Of a DNA stretch of 22,524 nt, positions 7,404 through 15,328 are shown one piece after another (the first letter of the stretch is position 1; every line of letters begins with the position of its first letter). A program made the translations under genes and the position numbers. Origin of the DNA: Alphaproteobacteria bacterium (GTDB lineage: Bacteria; Pseudomonadota; Alphaproteobacteria; Paracaedibacterales; CAIULA01); contig JAIEMR010000134.1 of the NCBI GenBank assembly GCA_019751935.1, positions 1 through 22,524 on the forward strand, in the 5' to 3' direction. The notes under the pieces are model-generated. The model did no database searches. It was not told where the DNA came from and worked only from the letters and a program-made list of their open reading frames with translations.

Positions 7404-8798
7404 ATGAAAGATATTTTAGAAGGTTTATTAAAAATAATTAATCAAGAGAGTTTGTTGGATTATCCTTATGAGGTGAGCACGGGGCCAACTGTAACAAATA
7501 CAAAATTTCGCGGAGATGAAGCGAGTGTTGGAGTTTCTTTAGCTATCGGTTTGATGACATCACGTTTGTGGGAGATCATCACAGGGCAAAAACAATCAAT
7601 TCATGTTGATCAAACTCAGGCTGCTCTTACATTAATTAGTTTTATATTACAAACACAAAATGGTTATCCTATTTGCTATCCAGATACTCACCGTACCTGG
7701 CCAAATTATCCAATCATGGATGCATATAAAACTAAAGATGATCGTTTTATTTATATTGATGGTGTTTATCCGCATTTGCGAGATGGTTTGTTAGATATTT
7801 TAAAATGTCATAACGAAGCAGATGCATTAGCAAATGCTGTTAGAACTTGGAATTCAAATGATTTAGAAGCAGAAATTAATGGCAAAGAGCTATGCGGCGC
7901 TATTATTCGTACTCCTGAGGAATGGCTTGCTCATCCCCAGGGTAAACTTTTGGCTGCTATGCCTCCAGTAAAGGTAACAAAGGTTTCCCATAGCGACCCT
8001 GTTATCCCTACTAAAGGCTCACATCCACTTTCTGGGGTGCGCGTCATTGATATTACGCATGTTCTTGCTGGTCCTATGTCAACAAGAGCACTTGCAGGTC
8101 AGGGTGCTGAAGTTCTTCACATTTCTGGGCCAAATGTATTTGAATTATTTCCATTTTTTATAGATACAGGACATGGAAAAAGAAATGCATTTTTAGACTT
8201 AAATAAACAACAGGACAAAGAAACTTTAAAGAAATTAGTAGAAAAAGCAGATGTTTTTGTTCAAGGGTATATGCCCGGAAAATTTGAAAAGTTTGGTTTT
8301 TCACCTCAAGACGTCTTCGGTATGAAAGAAGGCATCATTTATACTACTATCAGTTGTTATGGTACTGATGGGCCAATGGGTAAATGGGGCGGATTTGAAC
8401 AATTAGGACAAGCAGCAAGTGGTTTGTTGGCAGCACACTCTGAAGGGCTTGAAAAACCTCAACTAGTTCCAGCTGCAATTTGCGATTATCTGACAGGTTA
8501 TTTGGGTACACTTGGTATGCTTTCAGCTCTTTATCGTAGAGCAACCGAAGGAGGAAGTTATCACGTTGAGGTTTCTCTTACAAGGACTGCAATGTGGTTA
8601 TTATCTTTGGGGCTAAGAAGTGATGCTCATCTCCCAGGAAGATTCCCTGAAAATTTGGACAAATATTTAGTTAATAGTGAAACATGTTTTGGTACTATCA
8701 AACATGTTAAACCAATAGTTGAGTACTCAGCAACTCCTACACATTATAAATATCCGGTCTCGGCTTTAGGTTCTTCCAAGCCACAATGGATCGATTAA
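7404..8798 (+). CDS. Family III (CaiB/BaiF) CoA-transferase with swapped half-domain order
   Basis: Family III enzymes move coenzyme A between acyl groups via an aspartyl-CoA intermediate. In this 464-residue protein the classical N-terminal signature comes late: LSGVRVIDITHVLAGPMSTR begins at about residue 209. It is followed by FLDLNKQQDKETLKKLVEKA, VQGYMPGKFEKFGF and YTTISCYGTDGPMGKWGGFE. The likely catalytic aspartate is D361 in PAAICDYLTG, where the formyl-CoA transferase family has GDSNTG. Residues 1-200 instead resemble the C-terminal half of the family (LWEIITGQKQSIHVDQTQAA, RTPEEWLAHPQ). The substrate cannot be told from sequence. The gene stands alone between a divergent helicase and a strong terminator, so there is no operon partner to suggest a pathway. 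Codon use is strongly A/T-ending and transfer is possible, but I cannot show it. Confidence 0.85.
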   Translation: MKDILEGLLKIINQESLLDYPYEVSTGPTVTNTKFRGDEASVGVSLAIGLMTSRLWEIITGQKQSIHVDQTQAALTLISFILQTQNGYPICYPDTHRTWPNYPIMDAYKTKDDRFIYIDGVYPHLRDGLLDILKCHNEADALANAVRTWNSNDLEAEINGKELCGAIIRTPEEWLAHPQGKLLAAMPPVKVTKVSHSDPVIPTKGSHPLSGVRVIDITHVLAGPMSTRALAGQGAEVLHISGPNVFELFPFFIDTGHGKRNAFLDLNKQQDKETLKKLVEKADVFVQGYMPGKFEKFGFSPQDVFGMKEGIIYTTISCYGTDGPMGKWGGFEQLGQAASGLLAAHSEGLEKPQLVPAAICDYLTGYLGTLGMLSALYRRATEGGSYHVEVSLTRTAMWLLSLGLRSDAHLPGRFPENLDKYLVNSETCFGTIKHVKPIVEYSATPTHYKYPVSALGSSKPQWID

Positions 8799-8819
8799 TA
8801 TAAGCTGAATAAAGTGGAT

Positions 8820-8855
8820 AAGCTATCTCGAAAGGAATTTCGAGATAGCTTTTTT
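8820..8855 (+). terminator. Rho-independent terminator after the CoA-transferase gene
   Basis: There is a perfect 14-base inverted repeat (8820-8833 and 8838-8851, AAGCTATCTCGAAA with its complement) around a GGAA loop, followed by T's. It lies 22 bases after the stop codon and isolates the gene from the methyltransferase downstream. Confidence 0.93.
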
Positions 8856-8905
8856 AATGTTTTTACTCTTTCAGAAAAGTTATTTTGACGACTATAATGC
8901 AGAGT

Positions 8906-9643
8906 ATGACAACTGATGTTATTGATTTACGTGACTTTTACGCATCTTCTTTGGGTCGCATTGTTAAAAGTGACTTAGAGCAGCTGATAGGAAAACTTTG
9001 GCCTTGTAAAGCTGGAGAAGTTATTATTGGCCTTGGTTACGCAGCTCCTTTCCTTGATTTATTTGATACAGAAAAAAATATAGTGCTCGCTTTTATGCCT
9101 GCTCAACAAGGTGTTGTGGGATGGCCATCCCCGAAATCCATCAGATCTTCTTTAGTAGAAGAAGATATGCTGCCGCTTAAAGATAAGTCTGTTGATAAGT
9201 TATTATTTGTTCACGCACTTGAGAATTGCCATAACACGCAATATTTATTGCGTGAAGCTTGGCGCGTTTTGGCACCTAATGGAAAGATGCTTTTAATAGC
9301 ACCAAATCGCCGAGGATTATGGGCAAGGTCAGATCATACACCCTTTGGACATGGACAGCCCTATACGATGACGCAGTTGTCTTGTTTGCTACAAGAATCT
9401 TTATTTACACCAGTCTCATTTTTGCGTGGATTATACACTCTTCCGAGTTCTTCAAGGTTTGTGCAGGCCGTTATTAGTCCGTTTGCCGAAAAAACGGGCC
9501 AGGCTTGTTTGCAAAAATTTAGTGGTATTGTGTGTATTGAGGCTGTAAAACAAGTTTACGCTGGGATGACTGTTCCAACGGTTCGCAAACGCATACCTCT
9601 ATCTTTAATTCCAAGCCCTTCAAGAAGACCCATGGGCGCCTAA
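8906..9643 (+). CDS. Class I SAM-dependent methyltransferase (alphaproteobacterial type, substrate unknown)
   Basis: The protein has a Rossmann-fold methyltransferase layout. A glycine-rich SAM loop VIIGLGYAAPFLDL lies at about residues 38-51. An acidic/hydrophobic region MLPLKDKSVDKLLFVHALEN corresponds to motifs II and III, and then come LLREAWRVLAPNGKMLLIAP and NRRGLWARSDHTPFGHGQPY. From memory, this arrangement is typical of a methyltransferase often found next to hydroxyacylglutathione hydrolase in alphaproteobacteria; that neighbour is absent here. I chose the ATG at 8906 because the product then begins MTTDVIDLRDFYAS, matching the usual N-terminus. In-frame ATG (8897) and TTG (8885) codons lie just upstream. 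The 8897 ATG overlaps a TATAAT at 8893-8898, so a promoter may cover it. The substrate is unknown. Confidence 0.85.
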   Translation: MTTDVIDLRDFYASSLGRIVKSDLEQLIGKLWPCKAGEVIIGLGYAAPFLDLFDTEKNIVLAFMPAQQGVVGWPSPKSIRSSLVEEDMLPLKDKSVDKLLFVHALENCHNTQYLLREAWRVLAPNGKMLLIAPNRRGLWARSDHTPFGHGQPYTMTQLSCLLQESLFTPVSFLRGLYTLPSSSRFVQAVISPFAEKTGQACLQKFSGIVCIEAVKQVYAGMTVPTVRKRIPLSLIPSPSRRPMGA

Positions 9644-9652
9644 TACCCTTCA

Positions 9653-9756
9653 TGTTTCAAATCCCGAGTTGGTTGTTTTTCGCGACTTCGGTGCTCATGT
9701 ATTTCATATACACTCCGCTCCTCACTCCTCAAACACCTGCCCGGCTTTTTGAAACA
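9653..9756. repeat. Large imperfect palindrome (candidate intergenic repeat element)
   Basis: Outer arms TGTTTCAAA (9653-9661) and TTTGAAACA (9748-9756) are perfect complements. Moving inward, CCG/CGG (9664-9666 with 9742-9744), GGTTGTTT/AAACACC (9671-9678 with 9731-9737, one bulge) and TGTAT/ATACA (9698-9702 with 9708-9712) all share the same symmetry centre at about 9704.5. The whole could therefore fold as one long interrupted hairpin. It occupies most of the 124-base gap between two convergent genes and could act as a bidirectional 3'-end structure or be a copy of a dispersed palindromic element. It also has higher GC than the surrounding non-coding DNA. Confidence 0.6.
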
Positions 9757-9767
9757 CTTTGGTACAT

Positions 9768-10907
9768 TTATAATAGTTCTTTTATTCTTTTAACTATATT
9801 TTTAGTTGCGTCTTTTGGAATCCCAATATCTTTTGTCGGAGATTGATTTCGGTTTGCTGTGGATAAGATACGTTTGATAGCCTCAATAAGTTCTGAAGTA
9901 TCATCAATCTCAAGGGCTAATCCTTTTTTGATCGCAAAATTATTAAGCTCACTCTTTTTAACAACATAAATAACGGGAACTCCAGCATAAAGGGCTTGTA
10001 TCCCAACACTTGATTTATGACAACAGAGTATATTGGTAATAGTTGAAATCTCAGCTGTAGAAGGACCATTGTTATCAATCACTTTTATATTATCGGCTTT
10101 TTCTTCTTCAATTACGGATCTTTCCAAAGAGCCGTCTGTTTTTGGATGATAGGTGACGAGGATTTTAATATTATGATTATCCTTAAAGGCTTTCATCGCT
10201 TTTACAAAAAGCCCAAAATACTCCTTATAGGTATCGTCATAACCACCAACAAAAAGAATAACTTGATCCGAGGGCTCTAGTCCTAATTTTTGTTTAAGGT
10301 CTGTTTTGTTTGTTTTAGAAAAGATCTCATCCCAATCCTCTAGGGCCGGCTGACCTAAGACGCTTAATTTAGCATGCCTTGTTTTCTCTAAAGTTTGAAA
10401 CCCTGCAAGAGTCGTTTGCGAAGGGAGAAAATATTCATCAATTTGTTCAACTTGCTTCAAAAAAGCTTGTACGTATTCTTTATCGACTACTGAATCAAAG
10501 TTGTCATAGATTGCAATCGTGTGAGTTTTTTCGCTTTTTAGAATGTTTAAAACTTGAGCCTGGGCGGCTGATGCCATACTTGCGATGACTATTTTTGATT
10601 TGATCTTATTTTTTATAAAAGCGAGGTGCTCGGCATCTAAGTTTTTTTCTCTATCCCATTTAACATCTGGAAAATCGGCTTTAACAAGGTGAGAGTTGTT
10701 TTCAAAAACCTCTTGAGCTTTGCCAAAAGGAAGGACTTTATAAGTCACATTTTGTTTTTCAAGCTCTTGGATTAACCTTTTCATAATGTTTGAATCAGCT
10801 ATGTCATAAGGGCAAAATAAAACATCAACTTGATGTGGAGCTGTGAAGTAGGTTTTTGCAAATAAAAAAGTGCCTAAAATAGCTAATATTCCTAGAAACT
10901 TAATCAT
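9768..10907 (-). CDS. Membrane-anchored GT-B-fold-like protein, possible glycosyltransferase
   Basis: About 379 residues counted from the ATG at 10905-10907. The N-terminus MIKFLGILAILGTFLFAKTY is a signal-anchor with no clear cleavage site, so the rest probably faces the periplasm. The body looks like a two-domain GT-B protein. A second-domain start VILFVGGYDDTYKEYFGLFV is followed by IKILVTYHPKTDGSLE. Near the C-terminus CCHKSSVGIQALYAGVPVIY resembles the nucleotide-sugar-binding region of UDP-GlcNAc 2-epimerases and CDP-glycerol or glycosyl transferases. In-frame TTG codons at 10928 and 10922 would extend it by 7 or 5 residues and overlap the permease gene. Neither start has a good Shine-Dalgarno. 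It is very likely cotranscribed with the permease. The family is not firmly recognised, and donor and acceptor are unknown. Confidence 0.6.
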   Translation of the reverse strand: MIKFLGILAILGTFLFAKTYFTAPHQVDVLFCPYDIADSNIMKRLIQELEKQNVTYKVLPFGKAQEVFENNSHLVKADFPDVKWDREKNLDAEHLAFIKNKIKSKIVIASMASAAQAQVLNILKSEKTHTIAIYDNFDSVVDKEYVQAFLKQVEQIDEYFLPSQTTLAGFQTLEKTRHAKLSVLGQPALEDWDEIFSKTNKTDLKQKLGLEPSDQVILFVGGYDDTYKEYFGLFVKAMKAFKDNHNIKILVTYHPKTDGSLERSVIEEEKADNIKVIDNNGPSTAEISTITNILCCHKSSVGIQALYAGVPVIYVVKKSELNNFAIKKGLALEIDDTSELIEAIKRILSTANRNQSPTKDIGIPKDATKNIVKRIKELL

Positions 10908-10918
10908 AAAATTATTGT

Positions 10919-12166
10919 TCAAAACCAATTCATGACTTCAATTGCAATAATGCTCACTCCAATTAAGAATGAGACGACGAGTACGATAATATTGGCCGTG
11001 ATTTTATAACCTGTCCAAGGTAAATAACGCAGCCTTATAGAAATCGCAATTGGAATTAGAACGGCCAAAACGCTTAAAGCAATGGCTGCATAACCGAGCG
11101 CTAGAATAAAGCCATCAGGATAAAATAATGCAAAAAACAAAGGAGGTACGAATGTAACCAGAGAGGTTTGGAATCTTTGCTTTGGGGTGTTATTTTTACG
11201 AAACGTTTCAGCAGTGTAGTCAAATAAACCAATAGCAACCCCCAAAAAAGAAGTCGAGATAGCTAAAAAAGCAAAAATATTTGTAAGCCAATCTAAAGTA
11301 TCTTTTTGAGTGATTGCATTTAAATGCTGGATAAAGACAGCCGCATTATTTTCTTGTCCAAAAGAGTGGAGAGTGGAAGGAGGAAGGATGCCTAACGTAA
11401 CAGTTTGCCATAATAGGTAAACCACAAGTGGTATTAAGCTGCCAACAATAATAACAGATCGCAGTGCTTTTGGGTCAGGCCCAATATAATTAACAAGACT
11501 TGGAATGCTGCCATGAAATCCGAAAGAGGTAAAAAAGATAGGAACAGCAAGCCATATAGATGACAAATTTCCTTGATTTGCCGAGAGATTCTCAGTTTTA
11601 ACAAATGGGATAAGTAGGACAACCATGGCTATAAAGGCGATTATTTTAAAAAGAAAAATAAAACGATTCGCATAATCAACAGATTGAGTGCAGGAGTTCA
11701 CAAAAAATCCAAGGCCTATTGTAAAAGGCAAAGCCAATAGAAAAAAAGGAATAGACGTGCCTGTATAGCTTTCTATGCCGGTTTTTAAAAAGGAACTCCC
11801 TCCTGTGATATAGGCGGCCAATAAAGCATAAAACAAGAGAAGTAAGCTGGCTGATGCAATCCACTTGCCATACTTTCCAAATACTTTTTCTGACAAGGTT
11901 GCAATACTGGTACCTTCGCCAAAATAAAGGTTGATCTCAAGTGTGACAAGGGCTGTGAAACACATAAAGATCCACATTCCTATTAAAAGGAGTGTGCTAT
12001 TCAAAAAACCAGCTGTTGCTGATGTCATAGGTAAGGCTAACATTCCGGCGCCAATTGTTGTGCCAGCGACAATTAGGGTGGCTCCTAAGAAACGGCTAAA
12101 AGAAGATGATTTCATTTCAACTTCGGACAGAGTTGTTTCTATAATCTTAGCTCCTTTGCTAGTCAC
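10919..12166 (-). CDS. Aromatic amino acid permease, HAAAP family (TyrP/Mtr-like)
   Basis: This is an inner-membrane proton symporter that would import tyrosine, tryptophan or phenylalanine. The 415 residues match the family length, with about eleven hydrophobic segments. The family hallmark GATLIVAGTTIGAGMLALPM lies in the first segment (residues 28-47), and FFTSFGFHGSIPSLVNYI in the middle is also typical of this family. The GTG start at 12164-12166 has AGGA about 10 bases upstream; an in-frame ATG at 12113-12115 (beginning MKSSSFSRFLG) would remove a 17-residue hydrophilic leader and is a fair alternative. Its stop falls a few bases before the start of the GT-B-like gene, indicating one transcript. 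Which aromatic amino acid is carried cannot be told. Confidence 0.9.
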   Translation of the reverse strand: MTSKGAKIIETTLSEVEMKSSSFSRFLGATLIVAGTTIGAGMLALPMTSATAGFLNSTLLLIGMWIFMCFTALVTLEINLYFGEGTSIATLSEKVFGKYGKWIASASLLLLFYALLAAYITGGSSFLKTGIESYTGTSIPFFLLALPFTIGLGFFVNSCTQSVDYANRFIFLFKIIAFIAMVVLLIPFVKTENLSANQGNLSSIWLAVPIFFTSFGFHGSIPSLVNYIGPDPKALRSVIIVGSLIPLVVYLLWQTVTLGILPPSTLHSFGQENNAAVFIQHLNAITQKDTLDWLTNIFAFLAISTSFLGVAIGLFDYTAETFRKNNTPKQRFQTSLVTFVPPLFFALFYPDGFILALGYAAIALSVLAVLIPIAISIRLRYLPWTGYKITANIIVLVVSFLIGVSIIAIEVMNWF

Positions 12167-12205
12167 AAGGAAATAATCCTAAACCTTTACTTTAATTTTT
12201 ACGTT

Positions 12206-12211
12206 TATAAT
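12206..12211 (+). promoter_or_regulatory. Candidate -10 box for the dsbD-like gene
   Basis: A perfect TATAAT lies 43 bases upstream of the ATG at 12255. No recognisable TTGACA hexamer sits at 16-18 bases (ACCTTT at 17). The same short A/T region must also serve the divergent permease gene. Confidence 0.35.
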
Positions 12212-12254
12212 GTAAAATGAAATAGGTTTTGTTTCTATATAAAAATGACTTTGC

Positions 12255-14024
12255 ATGACAAAAGTACGACATTGGGTTCTCTTATTAGGGATTATTCTTT
12301 TCTCTCAATCATTAATTGCTTCGGCTCCTCACTCATCTCATGTTGAAATTAAGCTAGCAAGTTCAGTAAAAATCCCTTCGGTTAAAGAACCATTTTGGCT
12401 TGCTGTTCAATTCAAAATGGATCCAGGTTGGCATATTAATAGCTCTGAGGCAGGTGAGGGCGGCAATCCTTTAACTTTGAATTGGTCTTTGCCAAAAGAT
12501 TTGAAAATTTTGGAGACTGTCTGGCCGGAGCCAAAAAGGGTTCAACATGGCTCTATTATAAGTCATATTTATGAAAAAGAAGTTTGGGTCTTAGTCAAGC
12601 TGAAAGCAGATGCTTCTTTGCATCAAAGTAAAATCGGATTAGATGTAAAGTATGTTGCATGCGGTGATAGTTGTATGCTCGGCAGTTCTCATCTTGAACT
12701 TGATTTCCCTGTTGAGACAACACTCATATCAGAGCCAGATCTTTATTACTGGCTTCAAGAAGATCGCCTTCACCAGGATGTGAATATGGATTTTTCGTGG
12801 GCTTTGGCAATTATTTTTGCTTTTATAAGCGGCATTTTGCTCAATTTAATGCCGTGTGTTCTGCCGGTGCTTTCCCTGAAATTATTAAGTTTGCTGCATT
12901 ATAAAGGATTAATGAGGCATCAACTCATTAAGCACGCCACATTTTTTACTGGCGGGATTCTATCAAGCTTTTGGACTGCTTCTGGGATTTTAGCAATTCT
13001 GAAAAACCAAGGTCAACAATTGGGATGGGGATTTCAATTGCAATCACCAACCTTTGTTGCCTTTTTAAGTATCATTTTCCTTTTGTTAGCCATGAATATG
13101 TGGGGCGTTTTTGAAATTGGAACAAGTCTTGTTGGATTAGAGGAGAAAAAACGAGGATCCAAAAATGATCTTTCCTATTTGTCCTCTTTTCTAAGTGGGG
13201 TTTTGGCTTGCGTTGTCGCATCTCCCTGTTCTGCTCCTTTTATGGGAACAGCCCTTGGAGTGGCTGCTATTCAACCTTTCTTTATCTCTTTTTTGATTTT
13301 TAGCAGTTTAGCTATCGGCTTAGCCTTTCCATTTATTATGGTGTGTGCATTTCCAAAAACTATCAAATGGCTGCCAAAACCAGGCAGGTGGATGGAAACT
13401 TTAAAGCAGATTTTAGGATTTGCTTTGATGGCAACTGTTTGTTGGTTGATATGGATTTTTGGACATCAAAAAGGTACCGATGAGATAGGAAATCTTTTTG
13501 GTATTTTGTTAATAAGTGCAGTTGGGTCTTGGGTTTATGGACGGTGGTCAAATATCAACTGTTCTGAATTAACCAGAAAGTTAGCCATTTTATGGATGGC
13601 GTTAAGTTTGGGGATTTCTTCATTCCTAATTATTAATATGAGATCTAATCAGTCTATTCAATCTTTACCAGTTCAATGGGAAACGTATTCTCCTGAAAGA
13701 CTTCAAGTTTTAAGGGAACAGGGAAAAAGTGTCTTTATTGACGTTACAGCAGCTTGGTGCTTGACTTGCCAAATGAATAAAAAAATTGCCTTAGAATCAA
13801 AAGATTTTCTTGAAAAAGTAAATCAGCTGGGTGTTGTTATCATGCGCGCCGATTGGACGAATCAAGATTCAAAGATTACAGCTGCTTTGGCAGATTATGG
13901 CCGCAATAGCGTTCCTTTGTATGTTCTTCATCAAGGAGATGAAAAGACCGCTCCAAAGATTTTACCGCAAATTTTAACGCCTCAGATTTTAGTCAATGAA
14001 CTAAGTAAGCTTGAGAAAAAATAG
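12255..14024 (+). CDS. dsbD: DsbD-type thiol:disulfide interchange protein
   Basis: DsbD moves electrons from cytoplasmic thioredoxin across the inner membrane to periplasmic reductases. The 589-residue protein has a signal peptide (RHWVLLLGIILFSQSLIASA). An N-terminal periplasmic domain follows with C136 and C140 in VACGDSCML. A central block of about eight membrane segments has C201 in LMPCVLPVLSLK and C325 in VASPCSAPFMG. A C-terminal thioredoxin-like domain carries C502 and C505 in AAWCLTCQMNKK. All three redox pairs are therefore present. The N-terminal pair is spaced CxxxC and resembles the short ScsB-like variants rather than E. coli DsbD. The ATG has only a weak ribosome binding site. 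A secreted protein gene follows on the same strand after 144 bases. Natural clients would be cytochrome c maturation or DsbC-like proteins, none of which is in the window. Confidence 0.93.
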   Translation: MTKVRHWVLLLGIILFSQSLIASAPHSSHVEIKLASSVKIPSVKEPFWLAVQFKMDPGWHINSSEAGEGGNPLTLNWSLPKDLKILETVWPEPKRVQHGSIISHIYEKEVWVLVKLKADASLHQSKIGLDVKYVACGDSCMLGSSHLELDFPVETTLISEPDLYYWLQEDRLHQDVNMDFSWALAIIFAFISGILLNLMPCVLPVLSLKLLSLLHYKGLMRHQLIKHATFFTGGILSSFWTASGILAILKNQGQQLGWGFQLQSPTFVAFLSIIFLLLAMNMWGVFEIGTSLVGLEEKKRGSKNDLSYLSSFLSGVLACVVASPCSAPFMGTALGVAAIQPFFISFLIFSSLAIGLAFPFIMVCAFPKTIKWLPKPGRWMETLKQILGFALMATVCWLIWIFGHQKGTDEIGNLFGILLISAVGSWVYGRWSNINCSELTRKLAILWMALSLGISSFLIINMRSNQSIQSLPVQWETYSPERLQVLREQGKSVFIDVTAAWCLTCQMNKKIALESKDFLEKVNQLGVVIMRADWTNQDSKITAALADYGRNSVPLYVLHQGDEKTAPKILPQILTPQILVNELSKLEKK

Positions 14025-14033
14025 CCAATTTAC

Positions 14034-14061
14034 TTGACAATTAAAAAATAGATTCTAATGT
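14034..14061 (+). promoter_or_regulatory. Possible promoter of the secreted-protein gene
   Basis: A perfect TTGACA (14034-14039) is followed 16 bases later by TAATGT (14056-14061), a poor -10; the better TCTAAT at 14054-14059 would leave only a 14-base spacer. It lies about 110 bases before the ATG at 14169, so the gene could be transcribed independently of dsbD. Weak support. Confidence 0.3.
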
Positions 14062-14168
14062 CCTTCTTAAGGAAATTTTAGGATTTTTATATGAGAATTT
14101 AATAAAGATTTGATATTTATTAAATGCTTTAGATTGTGCGTAAAGTGATATGGTGAAGTAAAAGAAAA

Positions 14169-15284
14169 ATGAAAAAGATTCTAATATACTTTTTGATGTT
14201 GATATGTATGGTGGCTTCTTCAAAGGCGCGCATGCTAAGTCCTCGTGAAATGCAGGATTTTATAAGAGATAACAAAGATGAAATTGATGAGATTAAAGCA
14301 CCATATAAAATGCACGAAGGTTATAGGGTTATTGAAGTAGCAAAACAGAAAATGGTGAAAGGTTCTGTTGGTGAGATTGCCCGGTACAAAGATATAATTC
14401 TATCAGCTTTGAAAGGAATTGGTATTAAGGGGGGATTAAGTAAAAGAAAAAAAGCTACTCCTTACGAACGTCGCATGGGGATTTTAGCCCTTTATGCAAT
14501 TGGAATTAATATAGATGAGGTGAGCGAAGATTCGCAGATATCTTTGGATGGAATCACAACGCCTGAGCAACGCAAACACATTGAGATATGTAACAGGCTT
14601 ATTAGTGGAGCCAATAGTATACGAGGAGATTCTATCGGGGAACCCTCAACAGAAGCAGATAAATTTTATGGCTTAATTGATAAAACACGGGTGGCTTTAA
14701 GCCGACAAAGTTTTCCTCTACCTGACGATAGTTATGACTCAGCTGATTTTAGATTGGGAGAAAAAGCTGATCTGCAATATCGAAAAGTGCCGATTCTACT
14801 TTCTTTTGAGGGAGCAACCAAACAATACCTCAGAAAGGAAAAAGTCTTTAAAACTGATGCAGACAAGCTTGTAATGGCTTTTAAAGTTATTATGGAAAGT
14901 CATGATTATAAGAAAAATAAGCCCCTTCTAGCGGGAGATAACCTTGTTGCAAAAAGAAGTGTTCTTTTTAGTTTATATCAAGATGAATCCCTTAGGGCAT
15001 TATTTGAAGAGAAAGAAGTGGCTGATAAAGAAATTTCTGGTTTGGTTTTGATGATACCAGGAAGTGTGAAGAGTTCTAAACTTAAATCAAGAAGTAAATT
15101 TACAGTTCAAAAGATGCTTACTGCTGTTCATCCAGATAAGACAAAGTTTGATCCTTTTACTTATGATGCTACTAAGATAATGCAAATTATTGAGGAATTG
15201 GTACTTTTAATAACCCAATCCGCCAATATAGAAATAAAAACATTTTTAGATAGGCATGGGGCTCTTTCACTCGCGTCATCATAG
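14169..15284 (+). CDS. Secreted protein of unknown function with a J-domain-like C-terminus
   Basis: I do not recognise the overall family. The 371-residue product starts with a clear signal peptide (KKILIYFLMLICMVASSKA, probable cleavage after SKA), so it is exported. The body is charged and mainly helical, with little cysteine (one after the signal). Near the C-terminus, KFTVQKMLTAVHPDKTKFD followed by TYDATKIMQIIEELVLLIT has the layout of J-domain helix II, the HPD loop (H321-P322-D323, then K) and helix III. The spacing is reminiscent of auxilin-type J domains, which lack a classical DnaJ helix I start. J domains stimulate Hsp70 ATPases, and in an exported protein the partner would have to lie outside the cytoplasm. 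The gene follows dsbD but is a poor disulfide client. Chance similarity over about 45 residues remains possible. Confidence 0.75.
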   Translation: MKKILIYFLMLICMVASSKARMLSPREMQDFIRDNKDEIDEIKAPYKMHEGYRVIEVAKQKMVKGSVGEIARYKDIILSALKGIGIKGGLSKRKKATPYERRMGILALYAIGINIDEVSEDSQISLDGITTPEQRKHIEICNRLISGANSIRGDSIGEPSTEADKFYGLIDKTRVALSRQSFPLPDDSYDSADFRLGEKADLQYRKVPILLSFEGATKQYLRKEKVFKTDADKLVMAFKVIMESHDYKKNKPLLAGDNLVAKRSVLFSLYQDESLRALFEEKEVADKEISGLVLMIPGSVKSSKLKSRSKFTVQKMLTAVHPDKTKFDPFTYDATKIMQIIEELVLLITQSANIEIKTFLDRHGALSLASS

Positions 15285-15328
15285 AATTTGATAGCATAGC
15301 TTGCTCTGTAAGTTTTTGAATTTATGGG

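Noticed and set aside
9652..9846. A 64-codon plus-strand open frame starting at the methyltransferase end
   Set aside because: It runs through the imperfect palindrome and into the antisense of the GT-B-like gene, has no ribosome binding site and shows no recognisable domain; its hydrophobic look comes from T-rich DNA.
14041..14223. 60-codon minus-strand open frame upstream of the secreted-protein gene
   Set aside because: It overlaps the signal-peptide coding region, its composition is typical of AT-rich spacer, and it has no ribosome binding site.
15285..15328. Small AGCA/TGCT inverted repeat between the convergent genes
   Set aside because: Four-base arms are too short to support a terminator call in this sequence.
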